A stretch of 64,000 nt of DNA from CAYWTS01 sp964461265 (GTDB taxonomy: Bacteria > Bacteroidota > Ignavibacteria > Tepidaquicellales > OLB5): assembly GCA_964461265.1 (NCBI GenBank), contig CAYWTS010000004.1, forward strand, positions 1 through 64,000. Direction: 5' to 3'. Position 1 is the stretch's first letter, and the number at the start of each line of letters is the position of its first letter. A model generated the notes under the pieces. That model made no database searches, was not told where the DNA came from, and worked only from the letters and a program-made list of their open reading frames with translations. A program made the translations under genes and the position numbers. Shown here piece after piece: positions 8,140 through 18,000 of the stretch.

Positions 8140-9057
8140 TTAGTTTATCAGCTTCAGTAACCTGTCTATAAACGGAATGTGGTCTCTGTATATGATAATA
8201 ATACAAACAATAAACCACAGGAACACATTAAGCATAATAGGAATATCTTTAGTAACCATAGTAGTTGGTGATTCTCCCATGTTCTTCTGGTGAATGAGGT
8301 ACATATACCGGAAAATTCCGTAAATCACAAATGGCGTTGTATAAATCAGCTTATCGGTTCCAAATGTAGTGATAGTTCTTTCGGATACAGTATACAGTGC
8401 ATATGAAATTATTGTGCCGGCTGCTGCTATTGTGTTAAGTTCATCTGCATATTGTACAGAATAATCTTTTAATACCTTTCTCTGACGTTCAAGGTTTTCG
8501 GTGTTTACTGCCTGAGAAAGCTCACCCCGTCTTTTTGAAATAGCAAGAAACAGCGAAATAAATATTGTTGTCAGAATCATCCAGCTTGATACAACCACAC
8601 TAATACAGGCAGCACCCCCTAATACTCTCAGCATGAATCCGAATGAGATAAAGAATACGTCAAGTAACACTACAGATTTTATCCAGAGCGAGTAGATAAG
8701 ATTGGTAATAAAGTAAAGTAAAATAATAAAAGAAAAAATTGTCCTTTCGAAGAAGAATGAAGCGGCAACAGGTACAAGAAGAATTACAGCATATATTATT
8801 GCCTGTTTAATGCTCACCTCACCTGATGCTATCGGTCTGAATTTCTTTTTTGGGTGGACACGGTCAGACTCGACATCCATAATATCATTGATAACATATA
8901 CCGAACTGGAAACGAGGCAAAATACGATGAATGCCGATATTGCAGTAAGCAGGTAGTTAGGATCGAAAACATGACCTGAAAATAAAACAGGTGCAAAAAC
9001 AAACAGATTCTTAATCCATTGTTTGGGGCGTGCGAGCTTTAAGAGATTTATTATCAT
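8140..9057 (-). CDS. UbiA-type prenyltransferase, decaprenyl-phosphate phosphoribosyltransferase-like
   Basis: A 305-residue polytopic membrane protein of the UbiA superfamily. The first Asp-rich motif is NDIMDVESDR, followed by HPKKKFRPIASGEVS. The N-terminal LARPKQWIKNLFVFAPVLFS is typical of the branch containing mycobacterial decaprenyl-phosphate 5-phosphoribosyltransferase, not the quinone or haem branches. That enzyme transfers phosphoribose from PRPP to a polyprenyl phosphate, making a lipid-linked pentose donor. The start overlaps the stop of the GT-C glycosyltransferase gene (ATGA at 9054-9057). This suggests that the neighbour uses the lipid-linked sugar made here, which is an inference from context. 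Confidence 0.8.
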   Translation of the reverse strand: MIINLLKLARPKQWIKNLFVFAPVLFSGHVFDPNYLLTAISAFIVFCLVSSSVYVINDIMDVESDRVHPKKKFRPIASGEVSIKQAIIYAVILLVPVAASFFFERTIFSFIILLYFITNLIYSLWIKSVVLLDVFFISFGFMLRVLGGAACISVVVSSWMILTTIFISLFLAISKRRGELSQAVNTENLERQRKVLKDYSVQYADELNTIAAAGTIISYALYTVSERTITTFGTDKLIYTTPFVIYGIFRYMYLIHQKNMGESPTTMVTKDIPIMLNVFLWFIVCIIIIYRDHIPFIDRLLKLIN

Positions 9058-10595
9058 AAACCTTGATTTATTTTGTCCCAGTTAATTTTATAAACAAACA
9101 TTTCAATTCCTCCGCAAATTGTATTTTTACGAAGTCTTGCAGAAAACACCTCTTGAAGAGCATAAGAATAATTTTCTATAATATACGGGTACCAGTCGGG
9201 GTAAATTATCATATAATTGACATTTTTTTCTTTTATAAATTTAAACAGATTTTTTGCACCTTCTTCATAACTCAGTTTCTGATAATCGAATATTTCAGGA
9301 GTAACAAGCCCTGCCATATCAATTACCGTTTTGCCTGTAATAAATGTTATTGCTCCTATATCATTGGTTGCAAAAGCTTTTTCATCCGGCAGGTTATTAT
9401 TCAGCCAGCCGGCTATGTTAACCTGCTGTGAGTTAATATTTTCAACATTCCACCCAACCGACCAGCAGTAAAGAATTGTTCCCGGAATTGAAAACAGAAT
9501 TATGCCAGCCGATGCAAAAGCTTTTAATTTTCTCTGAAATTCGTGATCTTTGCCTCTGAATCTGCCAAAAATTTTTATCAATATATTTATAGAAATGATG
9601 TTAATAAATGGAATAAGCGGTATCAAATACCTTCCGTGATGACGCCAGTTGGGTGTTAAAACCGAAGAAACAGCAGGTAATACTATTATCCAAAGGTTCA
9701 TTAACAATAAATTTCTATCAATATTCTTTTTCACCAAAATGTATATAAAATATATTATTCCAATGAACCAGAGTAACAGTATAATCAGGTTATCTTTTAC
9801 AAACAGTTTACCTGATTCAACGAGAAATGTAATTTGGGGAACATATCTCAATTCTCCGCCCTGCCCTTTGAACGTGCTTGGCAAAATACTTCCTGTGTGT
9901 ACATACGAAAAAACAGGATATGGCAATATTAACAGAATAAAAACCAATAAGGATAATATTAGTTTCCCGATATTTTCATTGAATTGTTTTTTGAGTAAAA
10001 TTACTGAAACAGTATAGTAAATAACTGCAAGCAAATATGCCTCAGGCCTTGTGTTGGCAGCAAGTCCAAGCAGTAATCCCGTTGTTATGAAAATTTCAGT
10101 TTGTTTTTGTTCTCTCAGGTGGTTTCTGAAAATCAATACACATAGCAGGCAGAATAAACTAATTTCCATGCCTGAAAGGGATGACCATAATAGTCTGCCG
10201 CACAAAAGTGTTACAATGGAAATTAATAATGCTGTTTTTGTGTCAAAACCGATTTCAATTGCAAGCTTATAAAGTTGAATAATAGTAATAAGGAACAGAA
10301 TACTGCTTAGTATTAATGCAAATGTAAGGATTAGCTTTGATGAAAAAATAAAAGGAATGCTGAGTATTATCACCCACAGCGGCGAAGTTGTTCCCGGAAC
10401 CGGCTGCCCTATATTATATTCAAAGAAGTGTCCTTTGGCAAAGTTCTCTGCAAAGCGGAAATGTATCCAAACATCATCAAGAGGCACGCCAAATTTATTA
10501 CCGGTGATTACGTATTCCGAAATTAAATATGCAGCTGTTAAAATAAAAAAGGATACAGTTAAAATGATGTAATTTTTATCTGTATCCTTAAACAT
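9054..10595 (-). CDS. GT-C-fold membrane glycosyltransferase
   Basis: A 513-residue protein with about eleven membrane segments and a GT-C architecture. The first extracytoplasmic loop holds PLDDVWIHFRFAENFAKG, followed by NIGQPVPGTTSPLW. This resembles the paired-Asp loop and the GE.VEGYTSPLW-like motif of AftB-type arabinofuranosyltransferases and related family 39-like proteins that use polyprenyl-phosphate sugars. The C-terminal part contains a soluble stretch with ATNDIGAITFITGKTVIDMAG. It sits 14 bp after the acyl-CoA mutase gene and overlaps the phosphoribosyltransferase-like gene. The acceptor is unknown; cell-surface glycan or glycoprotein is likely. Confidence 0.75.
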   Translation of the reverse strand: MFKDTDKNYIILTVSFFILTAAYLISEYVITGNKFGVPLDDVWIHFRFAENFAKGHFFEYNIGQPVPGTTSPLWVIILSIPFIFSSKLILTFALILSSILFLITIIQLYKLAIEIGFDTKTALLISIVTLLCGRLLWSSLSGMEISLFCLLCVLIFRNHLREQKQTEIFITTGLLLGLAANTRPEAYLLAVIYYTVSVILLKKQFNENIGKLILSLLVFILLILPYPVFSYVHTGSILPSTFKGQGGELRYVPQITFLVESGKLFVKDNLIILLLWFIGIIYFIYILVKKNIDRNLLLMNLWIIVLPAVSSVLTPNWRHHGRYLIPLIPFINIISINILIKIFGRFRGKDHEFQRKLKAFASAGIILFSIPGTILYCWSVGWNVENINSQQVNIAGWLNNNLPDEKAFATNDIGAITFITGKTVIDMAGLVTPEIFDYQKLSYEEGAKNLFKFIKEKNVNYMIIYPDWYPYIIENYSYALQEVFSARLRKNTICGGIEMFVYKINWDKINQGL

Positions 10596-10609
10596 TGGTA
10601 AAAATTATT

Positions 10610-12289
10610 TTAAAACACAGCTTGTTCTTCGTAAACTCCGAACACTTCCTTTAGCTTGTTGCACATTTCACCGAGTGTGACATAGTTTCGTGCACATTCA
10701 AGTATCCTTGGCATCAGGTTTGTCCCGTCTTGTGCTGAGCGGTTAAGCTCTTTTAGACATTCGTTCACTTTATCATTGTTCCTTGATGCTCTTAATTCAC
10801 GGAGCCTGTTAATTTGTTTAATCTCGACTTCCTTAGGAATCTTAAGTATCGGAATTTCGATTTTTTCGTCTTCTTCGATAAAATCGTTAACGCCGATAAC
10901 AATTTTCTCTTTCCTGTCAAGCTCCATCTGGTAACGGTAAGCAGCATCGGCAATTTCTTTTTGGAAAAAGCCAAGTTCAATGGCAGGAATAACTCCGCCC
11001 AGAGCATCTATCTTTTCAAAATATTTTTCGGCTTCCTCTTCCATCTTAGTTGTAAGGGTTTCAATAAAATAGCTTCCGCCGAGAGGGTCTATAGTATTTA
11101 TTACGCCATGCTCATAGGCAATAATCTGCTGTGTTCTGAGTGCAATTTTAACAGCTTTATCTGATGGCAGTGCAAGTGTTTCGTCCATTGAGTTTGTATG
11201 CAGGCTTTGTGTTCCGCCAAGCACTGCAGCAAGTGCTTCGATAGCTGTTCTGACAATATTATTTTCGGGCTGCTGCGCAGTTAATGAACAGCCAGCTGTT
11301 TGTGTATGAAAACGCAGTATCCATGACCTTGGATTTTTTGCACCGTACTTATACCGCATACGCTTAGCATAGATTTTTCTTGCGGCACGGTATTTGGCAA
11401 TCTCTTCGAAGAAATCCAGATGCGCATTGAAGAAGTGTGATATTCTCGGTGCAAACGAATCCACATCCATTCCTCTTGCCATACATGCTTCAACGTAAGC
11501 AAAGCCATCAGCAAGCGTGAAAGCAAGTTCCTGCACTGCTGTTGAACCTGCCTCACGTATATGGTAACCGCTGACAGAAACCGGATTGAATTGAGGCACA
11601 TTATCACGGCAATATTCTATCATATCAACAATTATCCTCATAGAGGGCTCAGGCGGGTAAATATATTCTTTCTGTGCTATATATTCTTTCAGGATATCAT
11701 TTTGTAATGTTCCTCGCAGTTTATCGAAGCTAACGCCCTGCAGTTCAGCAATTGCAAGATAGAACGCAAATATCATTGCAGCAGGTGAGTTAATCGTCAT
11801 AGATGTTGAAACCTGGTCAAGCGGAATGCCATCGAATAAAATTTTCATATCTTCAACCGATGATATTGCAACCCCGCATATGCCAACCTCACCTTCCGAT
11901 GAAGGCGAGTCGGAATCCCATCCCATAAGTGTAGGCAGGTCGAATGCAGTAGAAAGTCCGGTTTGACCGTGTTTCAGCAGATACTTAAATCTTTGGTTTG
12001 TATCTTCCGGAGTTCCAAATCCCGAAAACTGCCTCATCGTCCAAAGCTTACCTCTGTACAGGTTTGGATGAATACCGCGTGTATAGGGAAATTCACCCGG
12101 GTAACCAATATTTTCATCATAATTGAGGGTTTTAATGTCGTCTGGTGTATATAACATTTCTACATCTTCACCGCTCAATGTTGTGAATTTCATCCCTGTT
12201 GTCTTAAGCTTCTGAGCAGCTTCTAGCCACTCGGTTTTTGTTCTGCTTTTTTTAGGAAGCGAATTTCCTTTATTAGCGTTTTGAGACAT
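10610..12289 (-). CDS. Coenzyme B12-dependent acyl-CoA mutase large subunit, predicted isobutyryl-CoA mutase type
   Basis: A 559-residue catalytic subunit of the methylmalonyl-CoA mutase family with the TIM-barrel domain but no C-terminal B12-binding domain, so it needs a separate small subunit. Family blocks include GLSTAFDLPTLMGWDSD, PLDQVSTSMTINSPA and SGYHIREAG. Two residues decide substrate in this family. Methylmalonyl-CoA mutases have Tyr and Arg (Tyr89 and Arg207 in Propionibacterium), while isobutyryl-CoA mutase has Phe and Gln (Phe80 and Gln198 in Streptomyces IcmA). Here they are Phe88 (RQFSGF) and Gln206 (EYIAQKEY), the same 118 apart. It is therefore predicted to interconvert isobutyryl- and n-butyryl-CoA. 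No small subunit is in the window. It is the first gene of the minus-strand group ending at acyP. Confidence 0.82.
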   Translation of the reverse strand: MSQNANKGNSLPKKSRTKTEWLEAAQKLKTTGMKFTTLSGEDVEMLYTPDDIKTLNYDENIGYPGEFPYTRGIHPNLYRGKLWTMRQFSGFGTPEDTNQRFKYLLKHGQTGLSTAFDLPTLMGWDSDSPSSEGEVGICGVAISSVEDMKILFDGIPLDQVSTSMTINSPAAMIFAFYLAIAELQGVSFDKLRGTLQNDILKEYIAQKEYIYPPEPSMRIIVDMIEYCRDNVPQFNPVSVSGYHIREAGSTAVQELAFTLADGFAYVEACMARGMDVDSFAPRISHFFNAHLDFFEEIAKYRAARKIYAKRMRYKYGAKNPRSWILRFHTQTAGCSLTAQQPENNIVRTAIEALAAVLGGTQSLHTNSMDETLALPSDKAVKIALRTQQIIAYEHGVINTIDPLGGSYFIETLTTKMEEEAEKYFEKIDALGGVIPAIELGFFQKEIADAAYRYQMELDRKEKIVIGVNDFIEEDEKIEIPILKIPKEVEIKQINRLRELRASRNNDKVNECLKELNRSAQDGTNLMPRILECARNYVTLGEMCNKLKEVFGVYEEQAVF

Positions 12290-12340
12290 GATTTTTTTTG
12301 TTTAATGAGCGAAAAATACTGAATTCTGTTTTAATTATAA

Positions 12341-12391
12341 ATTGAAAATATTCAATGTCGTATTTTCAAATAAACTTTTAACTAAAAGTTT
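12341..12391. promoter_or_regulatory. Two inverted repeats in a divergent promoter region
   Basis: The divergent interval between the mutase (minus) and moeB-type (plus) genes has ATTGAA-AATA-TTCAAT at 12341-12356 and AAACTTTT-AACT-AAAAGTTT at 12372-12391. Both have perfect arms around a 4-base centre, as expected of sites for dimeric regulators. AT-rich sequence can give such repeats by chance. Confidence 0.35.
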
Positions 12392-12469
12392 GTATTTAGA
12401 TAAGTTTTAAGCAAGTCTAAATGGAACACTTCTAAGAAACAATAGTTTATGTTTAACTGTTTTATTATA

Positions 12470-12477
12470 TAGATTTG
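12470..12477 (+). promoter_or_regulatory. Possible -7 element TAGATTTG upstream of moeB-type gene
   Basis: TAGATTTG matches TAnnTTTG and lies 43 bp before the ATG at 12521. There is no convincing TTG about 20 bp upstream, so this is a weak call. Confidence 0.35.
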
Positions 12478-12520
12478 TATTTAGTATTTGCTTAAATTTA
12501 AAGTCTTGATTTAAAAAGGT

Positions 12521-13678
12521 ATGAGGGAACTGACAAAAAATGAATTTGAGCGATACAGCAGGCAAATAATACTTCCCGAAATAGGAATACAAGGACAGAA
12601 AAGGCTTAAATCAGCAAGAGTGCTTATTGTAGGTGCCGGCGGACTTGGTTCGCCTTTGGCTATTTATTTAGCTGCAGCAGGAATCGGAAAGATAGGCATA
12701 GTTGATTTTGACGAAGTGATGGTATCGAACCTGCACAGGCAGATAATTTTTGATTCATCGGATACCGGTTCAAAAAAAGCAGAAACAGCAAAACAGAAAC
12801 TGCTTAAGCTGAATCCTGAACTTGAAGTTGAAGTTTATAATGTGAAATTGACAAAGGAAAATGCATATGATGTTATTAAACCATATGATGTTATTGCAGA
12901 CGGTTCCGATAATTTTGCTACACGGTACCTTGTTAATGATGCAAGTGTTTTGCTTGGCAAACCGAGTGCTTACGGAAGCGTATTAAAATTTTCGGGGCAG
13001 GTTTCATTTTTTGATTCCCTTAACGGTCCATGTTACAGGTGTCTTTATCCTCAGCCTCCATTGCCGGGGGAAGTACCTTCCTGTGAGGATGCAGGTGTGA
13101 TAGGTGTATTGCCTGGGATAGTAGGTACAATGCAGGCAAACGAAATTATAAAGTACATTCTTGATATTGGTGAGCTTTTAACCGGCAGGCTTATTACCAT
13201 TGATGCACTGAATATGAAGTTCAGAGAATATGAGTTTGAAAAAGACACTAATTGCCCGATTTGCGGAGCCAATCCAATTATCAGAGAACTGATAAATTAT
13301 GCGGAAGTTTACGAAAATAATCAGACAATTAACGGTAATACCGTTGAACCAATTAATAATGAATGGGAAATCACTGTTGAAGAATTAAAGAAGAAAATGG
13401 ATAATAACGAAAAGTTTGTATTGATAGATATCCGTGAACCATATGAAGCGATGATATCATCTATAGGGGGAGAATTAATTCCTATGAATTTACTGCTTAA
13501 TGAAATCGAAAGTTACGGGAAAGATGAAGAGATTATACTTTACTGCAAAAAAGGCTACCAAAGCGAAAATGCAACTAAATATTTAAGAGAAAAAATGGGA
13601 TATAAAAAGGTTAAGAATCTTATTGGGGGTATATTTGCGTGGAGTGAGAGGATTGACTCTTCAATAAAAAAGTATTAA
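12521..13678 (+). CDS. moeB: MoeB/ThiF-type adenylyltransferase fused to rhodanese
   Basis: A 385-residue two-domain protein. Residues 1-250 form the E1-like adenylyltransferase that activates the C-terminal glycine of a sulfur-carrier protein (MoaD or ThiS type). Visible are the ATP site GAGGLGSPLAIYLAAAGIG, SNLHRQ, the CYRC and CPIC zinc-ligand pairs, and the conserved cysteine in PSCEDAGVIG (Cys188). Residues 275-385 are a rhodanese domain with the sulfur-carrying cysteine in YCKKGYQS (Cys342). This is the MoeZ/MOCS3-like arrangement for sulfur transfer to molybdopterin, thiamine or cysteine pathways. It is followed 3 bp later by nadA. Confidence 0.88.
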   Translation: MRELTKNEFERYSRQIILPEIGIQGQKRLKSARVLIVGAGGLGSPLAIYLAAAGIGKIGIVDFDEVMVSNLHRQIIFDSSDTGSKKAETAKQKLLKLNPELEVEVYNVKLTKENAYDVIKPYDVIADGSDNFATRYLVNDASVLLGKPSAYGSVLKFSGQVSFFDSLNGPCYRCLYPQPPLPGEVPSCEDAGVIGVLPGIVGTMQANEIIKYILDIGELLTGRLITIDALNMKFREYEFEKDTNCPICGANPIIRELINYAEVYENNQTINGNTVEPINNEWEITVEELKKKMDNNEKFVLIDIREPYEAMISSIGGELIPMNLLLNEIESYGKDEEIILYCKKGYQSENATKYLREKMGYKKVKNLIGGIFAWSERIDSSIKKY

Positions 13679-13681
13679 TAA

Positions 13682-14647
13682 ATGCTTGCAGAAACCGAAC
13701 ATATTACGAAACCAGCGGTTTTAACCGTAGCGGATCTTGAAGAAGAAATATTAAAGCTGAAGAAAAGCCTTAATGCAGTCTTACTTGCACATTATTATCA
13801 GGAATCGGAGATTCAGGATTTAGCCGATTATATCGGCGATTCTCTGGAACTTGCAAAACGTGCTGTTTCAACCCAGGCGGATTTTATTGTATTTGCCGGC
13901 GTCCATTTTATGGCTGAAACTGCAAAAATACTTAATCCATCAAAAAAAGTACTGCTGCCTGATTTAAATGCAGGTTGTTCGCTTGCTGAAGGCTGTCCGG
14001 CGCCTCTGTTTAAAAAGTTTATAGAAGAGCAGCCCGGTTCGGTTGTTGTAAGCTATATTAACTGTTCGGCTGCCGTAAAAGCTTTGAGTGATATTATATG
14101 TACTTCATCGAATGCAGAAAAAATTATAAACAGTATACCGAAAGACCAAAAAATTATTTTTGCACCGGATAGAAATCTAGGAAAATATCTTATTAAAAAA
14201 ACGGGTAGAGATATGATTTTATGGCAGGGAAGTTGTATTGTACACGAGACTTTCAGCGACAGGAAAATAATTCAGACAAAGCTTGAACATCCCGATGCTT
14301 TGCTTATAGCTCACCCGGAATGTGAGGAAACGGTACTTGATAAAGCCGATTTTATAGGCTCAACCAGCTCGCTTCTGAATTTTGTTCAGCTCTCACCGGC
14401 TGAAAAATTTATTGTTGCAACCGAGGAAGGTATAATCCACCAGATGCAGATAAAAGCACCAGGCAAAACTTACATACCTGCACCTCCGAATGGAACGTGT
14501 TCCTGCAATGAGTGTCCTTATATGAAATTAAACACAATGGAGAAGCTGTATCTTTGTATGAGAGATCAGAAACCGGAAATCATTCTTGATGAGGATTTGA
14601 GATTGAAAGCATTGAAACCGATACAACGAATGCTTGAGCTGAGTTAA
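13682..14647 (+). CDS. nadA: Quinolinate synthase
   Basis: A 321-residue [4Fe-4S] enzyme condensing iminoaspartate with dihydroxyacetone phosphate to quinolinate in de novo NAD synthesis. Characteristic blocks are LLAHYYQESEIQDLADYIGD, a cysteine in NAGCSLAEGC, the conserved SYINCSAAVKA, WQGSCIVHE and CSCNECPYMKLNT near the C-terminus. Together these supply the three cluster cysteines. The gene begins 3 bp after the moeB-type stop and is followed 1 bp later by the DUF971 gene, so all three are probably one operon. No nadB or nadC is seen nearby. Confidence 0.93.
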   Translation: MLAETEHITKPAVLTVADLEEEILKLKKSLNAVLLAHYYQESEIQDLADYIGDSLELAKRAVSTQADFIVFAGVHFMAETAKILNPSKKVLLPDLNAGCSLAEGCPAPLFKKFIEEQPGSVVVSYINCSAAVKALSDIICTSSNAEKIINSIPKDQKIIFAPDRNLGKYLIKKTGRDMILWQGSCIVHETFSDRKIIQTKLEHPDALLIAHPECEETVLDKADFIGSTSSLLNFVQLSPAEKFIVATEEGIIHQMQIKAPGKTYIPAPPNGTCSCNECPYMKLNTMEKLYLCMRDQKPEIILDEDLRLKALKPIQRMLELS

Positions 14648-14648
14648 T

Positions 14649-14972
14649 ATGCACCTTACCGAGTTTAAAAGAAATCCCGAAGGTTTTACTTTCCATTTAA
14701 AATTCAGTGATGGCTTTGAAGCAGATTTGTCCGCTGAACAGCTAAGGGATAACTGTCCCTGCGCAAGCTGTAGGGGAGAAGAAGTTATACTGAGGAAGTA
14801 TGAACCGCTTAATAAGCTGCCCGTACCGGATTCAGGATATGAGCTTGAGAAAGCTATTCCTGTAGGTAACTATGCAATTCAGCTTTCCTGGAAAGATGGG
14901 CACGATACCGGGATTTATACATGGGAATTATTGAGAAGAATTTGTTCCAACTCGTCCTGCGACTCTGAATAG
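14649..14972 (+). CDS. DUF971 domain protein
   Basis: A 107-residue stand-alone DUF971 protein (the domain also found at the N-terminus of gamma-butyrobetaine hydroxylase). The hallmark is LSAEQLRDNCPCASCRGE, with the paired cysteines near residues 36-41, and the C-terminal WKDGHDTGIYTWELLRRIC. The domain is often linked to Mrp/ApbC iron-sulfur carriers, and a zinc- or cluster-handling role has been suggested. Placement directly after nadA, which encodes an Fe-S enzyme, is compatible with that. A weak hairpin (TACGAA, 6-base loop, TTCGTA) at 14996-15013 may close the operon. Confidence 0.85.
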   Translation: MHLTEFKRNPEGFTFHLKFSDGFEADLSAEQLRDNCPCASCRGEEVILRKYEPLNKLPVPDSGYELEKAIPVGNYAIQLSWKDGHDTGIYTWELLRRICSNSSCDSE

Positions 14973-15087
14973 TTGGACTAATGTTTTATCTAAGTTACGA
15001 AACATTGTTCGTAGCGAAAAAACACCAACGTTTTTTACATATTTTTAATAATCAGAAAAAAATACAGGAGATTCACTAAAAAATTCT

Positions 15088-18000
15088 ATGACAGAACCGC
15101 AATTTAAACATGGCTTTAATTTTGCCGATTTATTTAAAACGAGCAAGCTGAAAGAATTGGCTGAGTTATTTTATCTTTACTTTGAAAAAACAGATTCCGA
15201 ACAATTTAAAAAATTCGCTTCATACCGTGACGCTGAAGGCAAGGGTTATGATGAAGCTGAAGTTTCTAAAATATTAATAAATTCTTCCCGGCACCTTGAA
15301 GATTTTCTCGGTGATTTTTTTGGCGTAGGCGAAGAGCTAGAAAATCTAAAGATGCAGGTTTCACGCGAAAAGATAATACTATCGGTTAAGCGTGATTTCA
15401 TGCAGCGTAAAGTATTTAAGAATTACAAGGAAAAAGACCTTGCCGGTATGAATTATACTGAACTGAATGACAGAGTAAATAAATTGAAACAGATTTTATT
15501 TACCGGTCTTGATTGGTCAGGTGATGAGGAACGTTCTACAGCTTTAATGATTGAGGAACTTGAGATTCTGGAAGGAAATTATAGAAGTTTTTACGAGCAG
15601 CGTCCGGTTGGGTTTCAAATTCCACAAGGTATTAAAGATAAATTTACAATAGTTAAAAAGCTGCTTGAGGATTCAGGTTTTATAAAAGATTATAATGCAG
15701 AAATTAATCTTGGTGAATGCAAAGCACCTGAATTTTCCGAAGAAGATATAATTAATTACACAATTATCAAAAATATCATAACCGAAGTTCATAAATGGTG
15801 TTTTGCAAGGTTTTATGATAATGAAGCTAAGAAGAAAATTAAAGACTGGGTATTATATAAGTTTCCGCTTGACATGAATTATAATGACCTTGTACATAAT
15901 AAAATTTTTGATGAGAATATTCCGCAGTTATTTTCGGGTGAAGAATCTTGTTTACGAAGGCGTGACGGGTTTAAACTGACAGATGAGAGATTCAACAACC
16001 GTGAAGTGATGAGTGAAGTAGAGTATTGTGTTTTCTGCCATGAGCGGAAAAAAGATTCATGTTCAAAAGGACTGCCCGATAAAGACGGAAGCATAAAACG
16101 CAACCCGCTTGGTATTAATCTTCAAGGATGCCCTCTTGATGAGAAGATTTCCGAGATGCATTACCTGAAAAACGAAGGGAGGTCGCTTGCAGCACTCAGT
16201 TTAATAATGATAGATAACCCCATGTGCCCCGGAACAGGACACAGAATATGCAACGACTGTATGAAAGCATGTATATACCAGCGTCAGGAGCCGGTTAACA
16301 TACCCCAAATTGAAACAAAAGTACTTACCGAGGTTCTGGAGCTAACGTGGGGATTTGAGATTTACTCGCTTCTTACCCGCTGGAATCCGCTGAATGTTAA
16401 GCGTCCCTACGAACTGCCTTATAATGGGAAAAAAGTTCTTGTTGTTGGATTGGGTCCTGCAGGTTACACTTTATCACAGCATTTGCTTAATGAAGGATTC
16501 GGGGTTGTTGGAATCGACGGATTGAAAATTGAACCTATACACAAAAATCTGACAGGTTACACCGATGGAGACGGTAAATATATTCACCCTCAGCCTCTTA
16601 AATATTTTAAAGAAGTTAAAGATAACCTGGATGAACGTATATTCCTTGGTTTCGGCGGCGTTTCGGAATATGGTATAACTGTCCGATGGGATAAGAATTT
16701 TCTTAAAGTAATATATCTTACCTTAGCACGCAGAAAATATTTCAGGTTTTATGACGGGGTAAGGTTTGGTGGAACTATAGAAATAGACGAGGCTTGGGAA
16801 ATGGGTTTCGACCACATTGCCATTGCAACAGGAGCGGGGAAACCTACCTTACTCAGGGTTAAAAATAACCTTATACGCGGTTTCCGCATGGCATCCGATT
16901 TTCTAATGGCTTTACAATTGACAGGTGCTGCTAAAAAAGATTCGATTGCTAATCTGATGATACAGCTTCCGGCTGTTGTAATAGGAGGAGGCTTAACGGC
17001 AATAGATACAGCTACCGAGGCTGCAGCTTACTATCCAGTGCAGGTTGAAAAATTCCTTGACAGGTACGAGGTGATTGTTAAAGAAATTGGCGAAAAAGCA
17101 TTTTGGACGATGTTCGATGAGGAGGAAAAAATTATTGCAAATAAATTCATTGAACATGGCAAAGCTGTAAAAGCAGAACGTGAACGAGCTGAACAAAATA
17201 ATGAAAAACCGAACTTTGTTCCGCTTGTAAGAAAATGGGGCGGGATTACAATTGCATACAGAAAATCCATTACCGATTCACCTGCATACCGGCTTAACCA
17301 CGAGGAAATTATTAAATCTCTTGAAGAAGGAATATATTTTTGGGAGAAACTAAGCCCTACAGAGGCAATTGCTGATGAATACGGAGCTGTAAAAGAAGTT
17401 GTATTCCGTAAGCAGGATAAGGATACGAACGCTAAATGGATTGAGCTTGATGAATATATAACACTTCCTGCGAAAAGTGTGCTGGTTGCAGCAGGAACGT
17501 CACCAAATATAATCTACGAGAGAGAGCATCCCGGAACATTCGAGCTTGATGAATGGAAGCAATTTTTTCAGACTTTCCGGCTTAAGGAGACCGATACTGG
17601 ATTTGAACTGGAGAATACACCGAAAGGTGAAACTGGTTTCTTCACTTCATATAATAAGAACGGTAAGTTCATAACCGTGTACGGTGATAATCACCCTGTA
17701 TATGCCGGCAACGTAGTAAAAGCGATGGCTTCGGCAAGGGACGGATTTAAACAAATAATCAAACTGTTTGGTAAACACCTGTCTTCGGATGGAGACGGTG
17801 TTAATGATGATAACTTTTTTAAGCTGACTAAATATCTTGACGAAAATTTATTTGCTGCTGTTGAAGAGGTTAAAGAGCTTACACCAACTATAATCGAAGT
17901 TATTGTAAAAGCACCGCTGCAGGCAAAGAAATTCCAGCCGGGTCAGTTCTACAGACTGCAGAACTATGAAGTCAATAGCCAAAAAGCAGACGGCACCACT

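Noticed and set aside
10610..12289. Annotation as methylmalonyl-CoA mutase
   Set aside because: The Phe88/Gln206 pair and the absence of a B12 domain fit isobutyryl-CoA mutase better.
12407..12592. Small minus-strand frame of 61 codons in the mutase/moeB intergenic region
   Set aside because: It overlaps the moeB start on the opposite strand, has no ribosome-binding site and no recognisable features.
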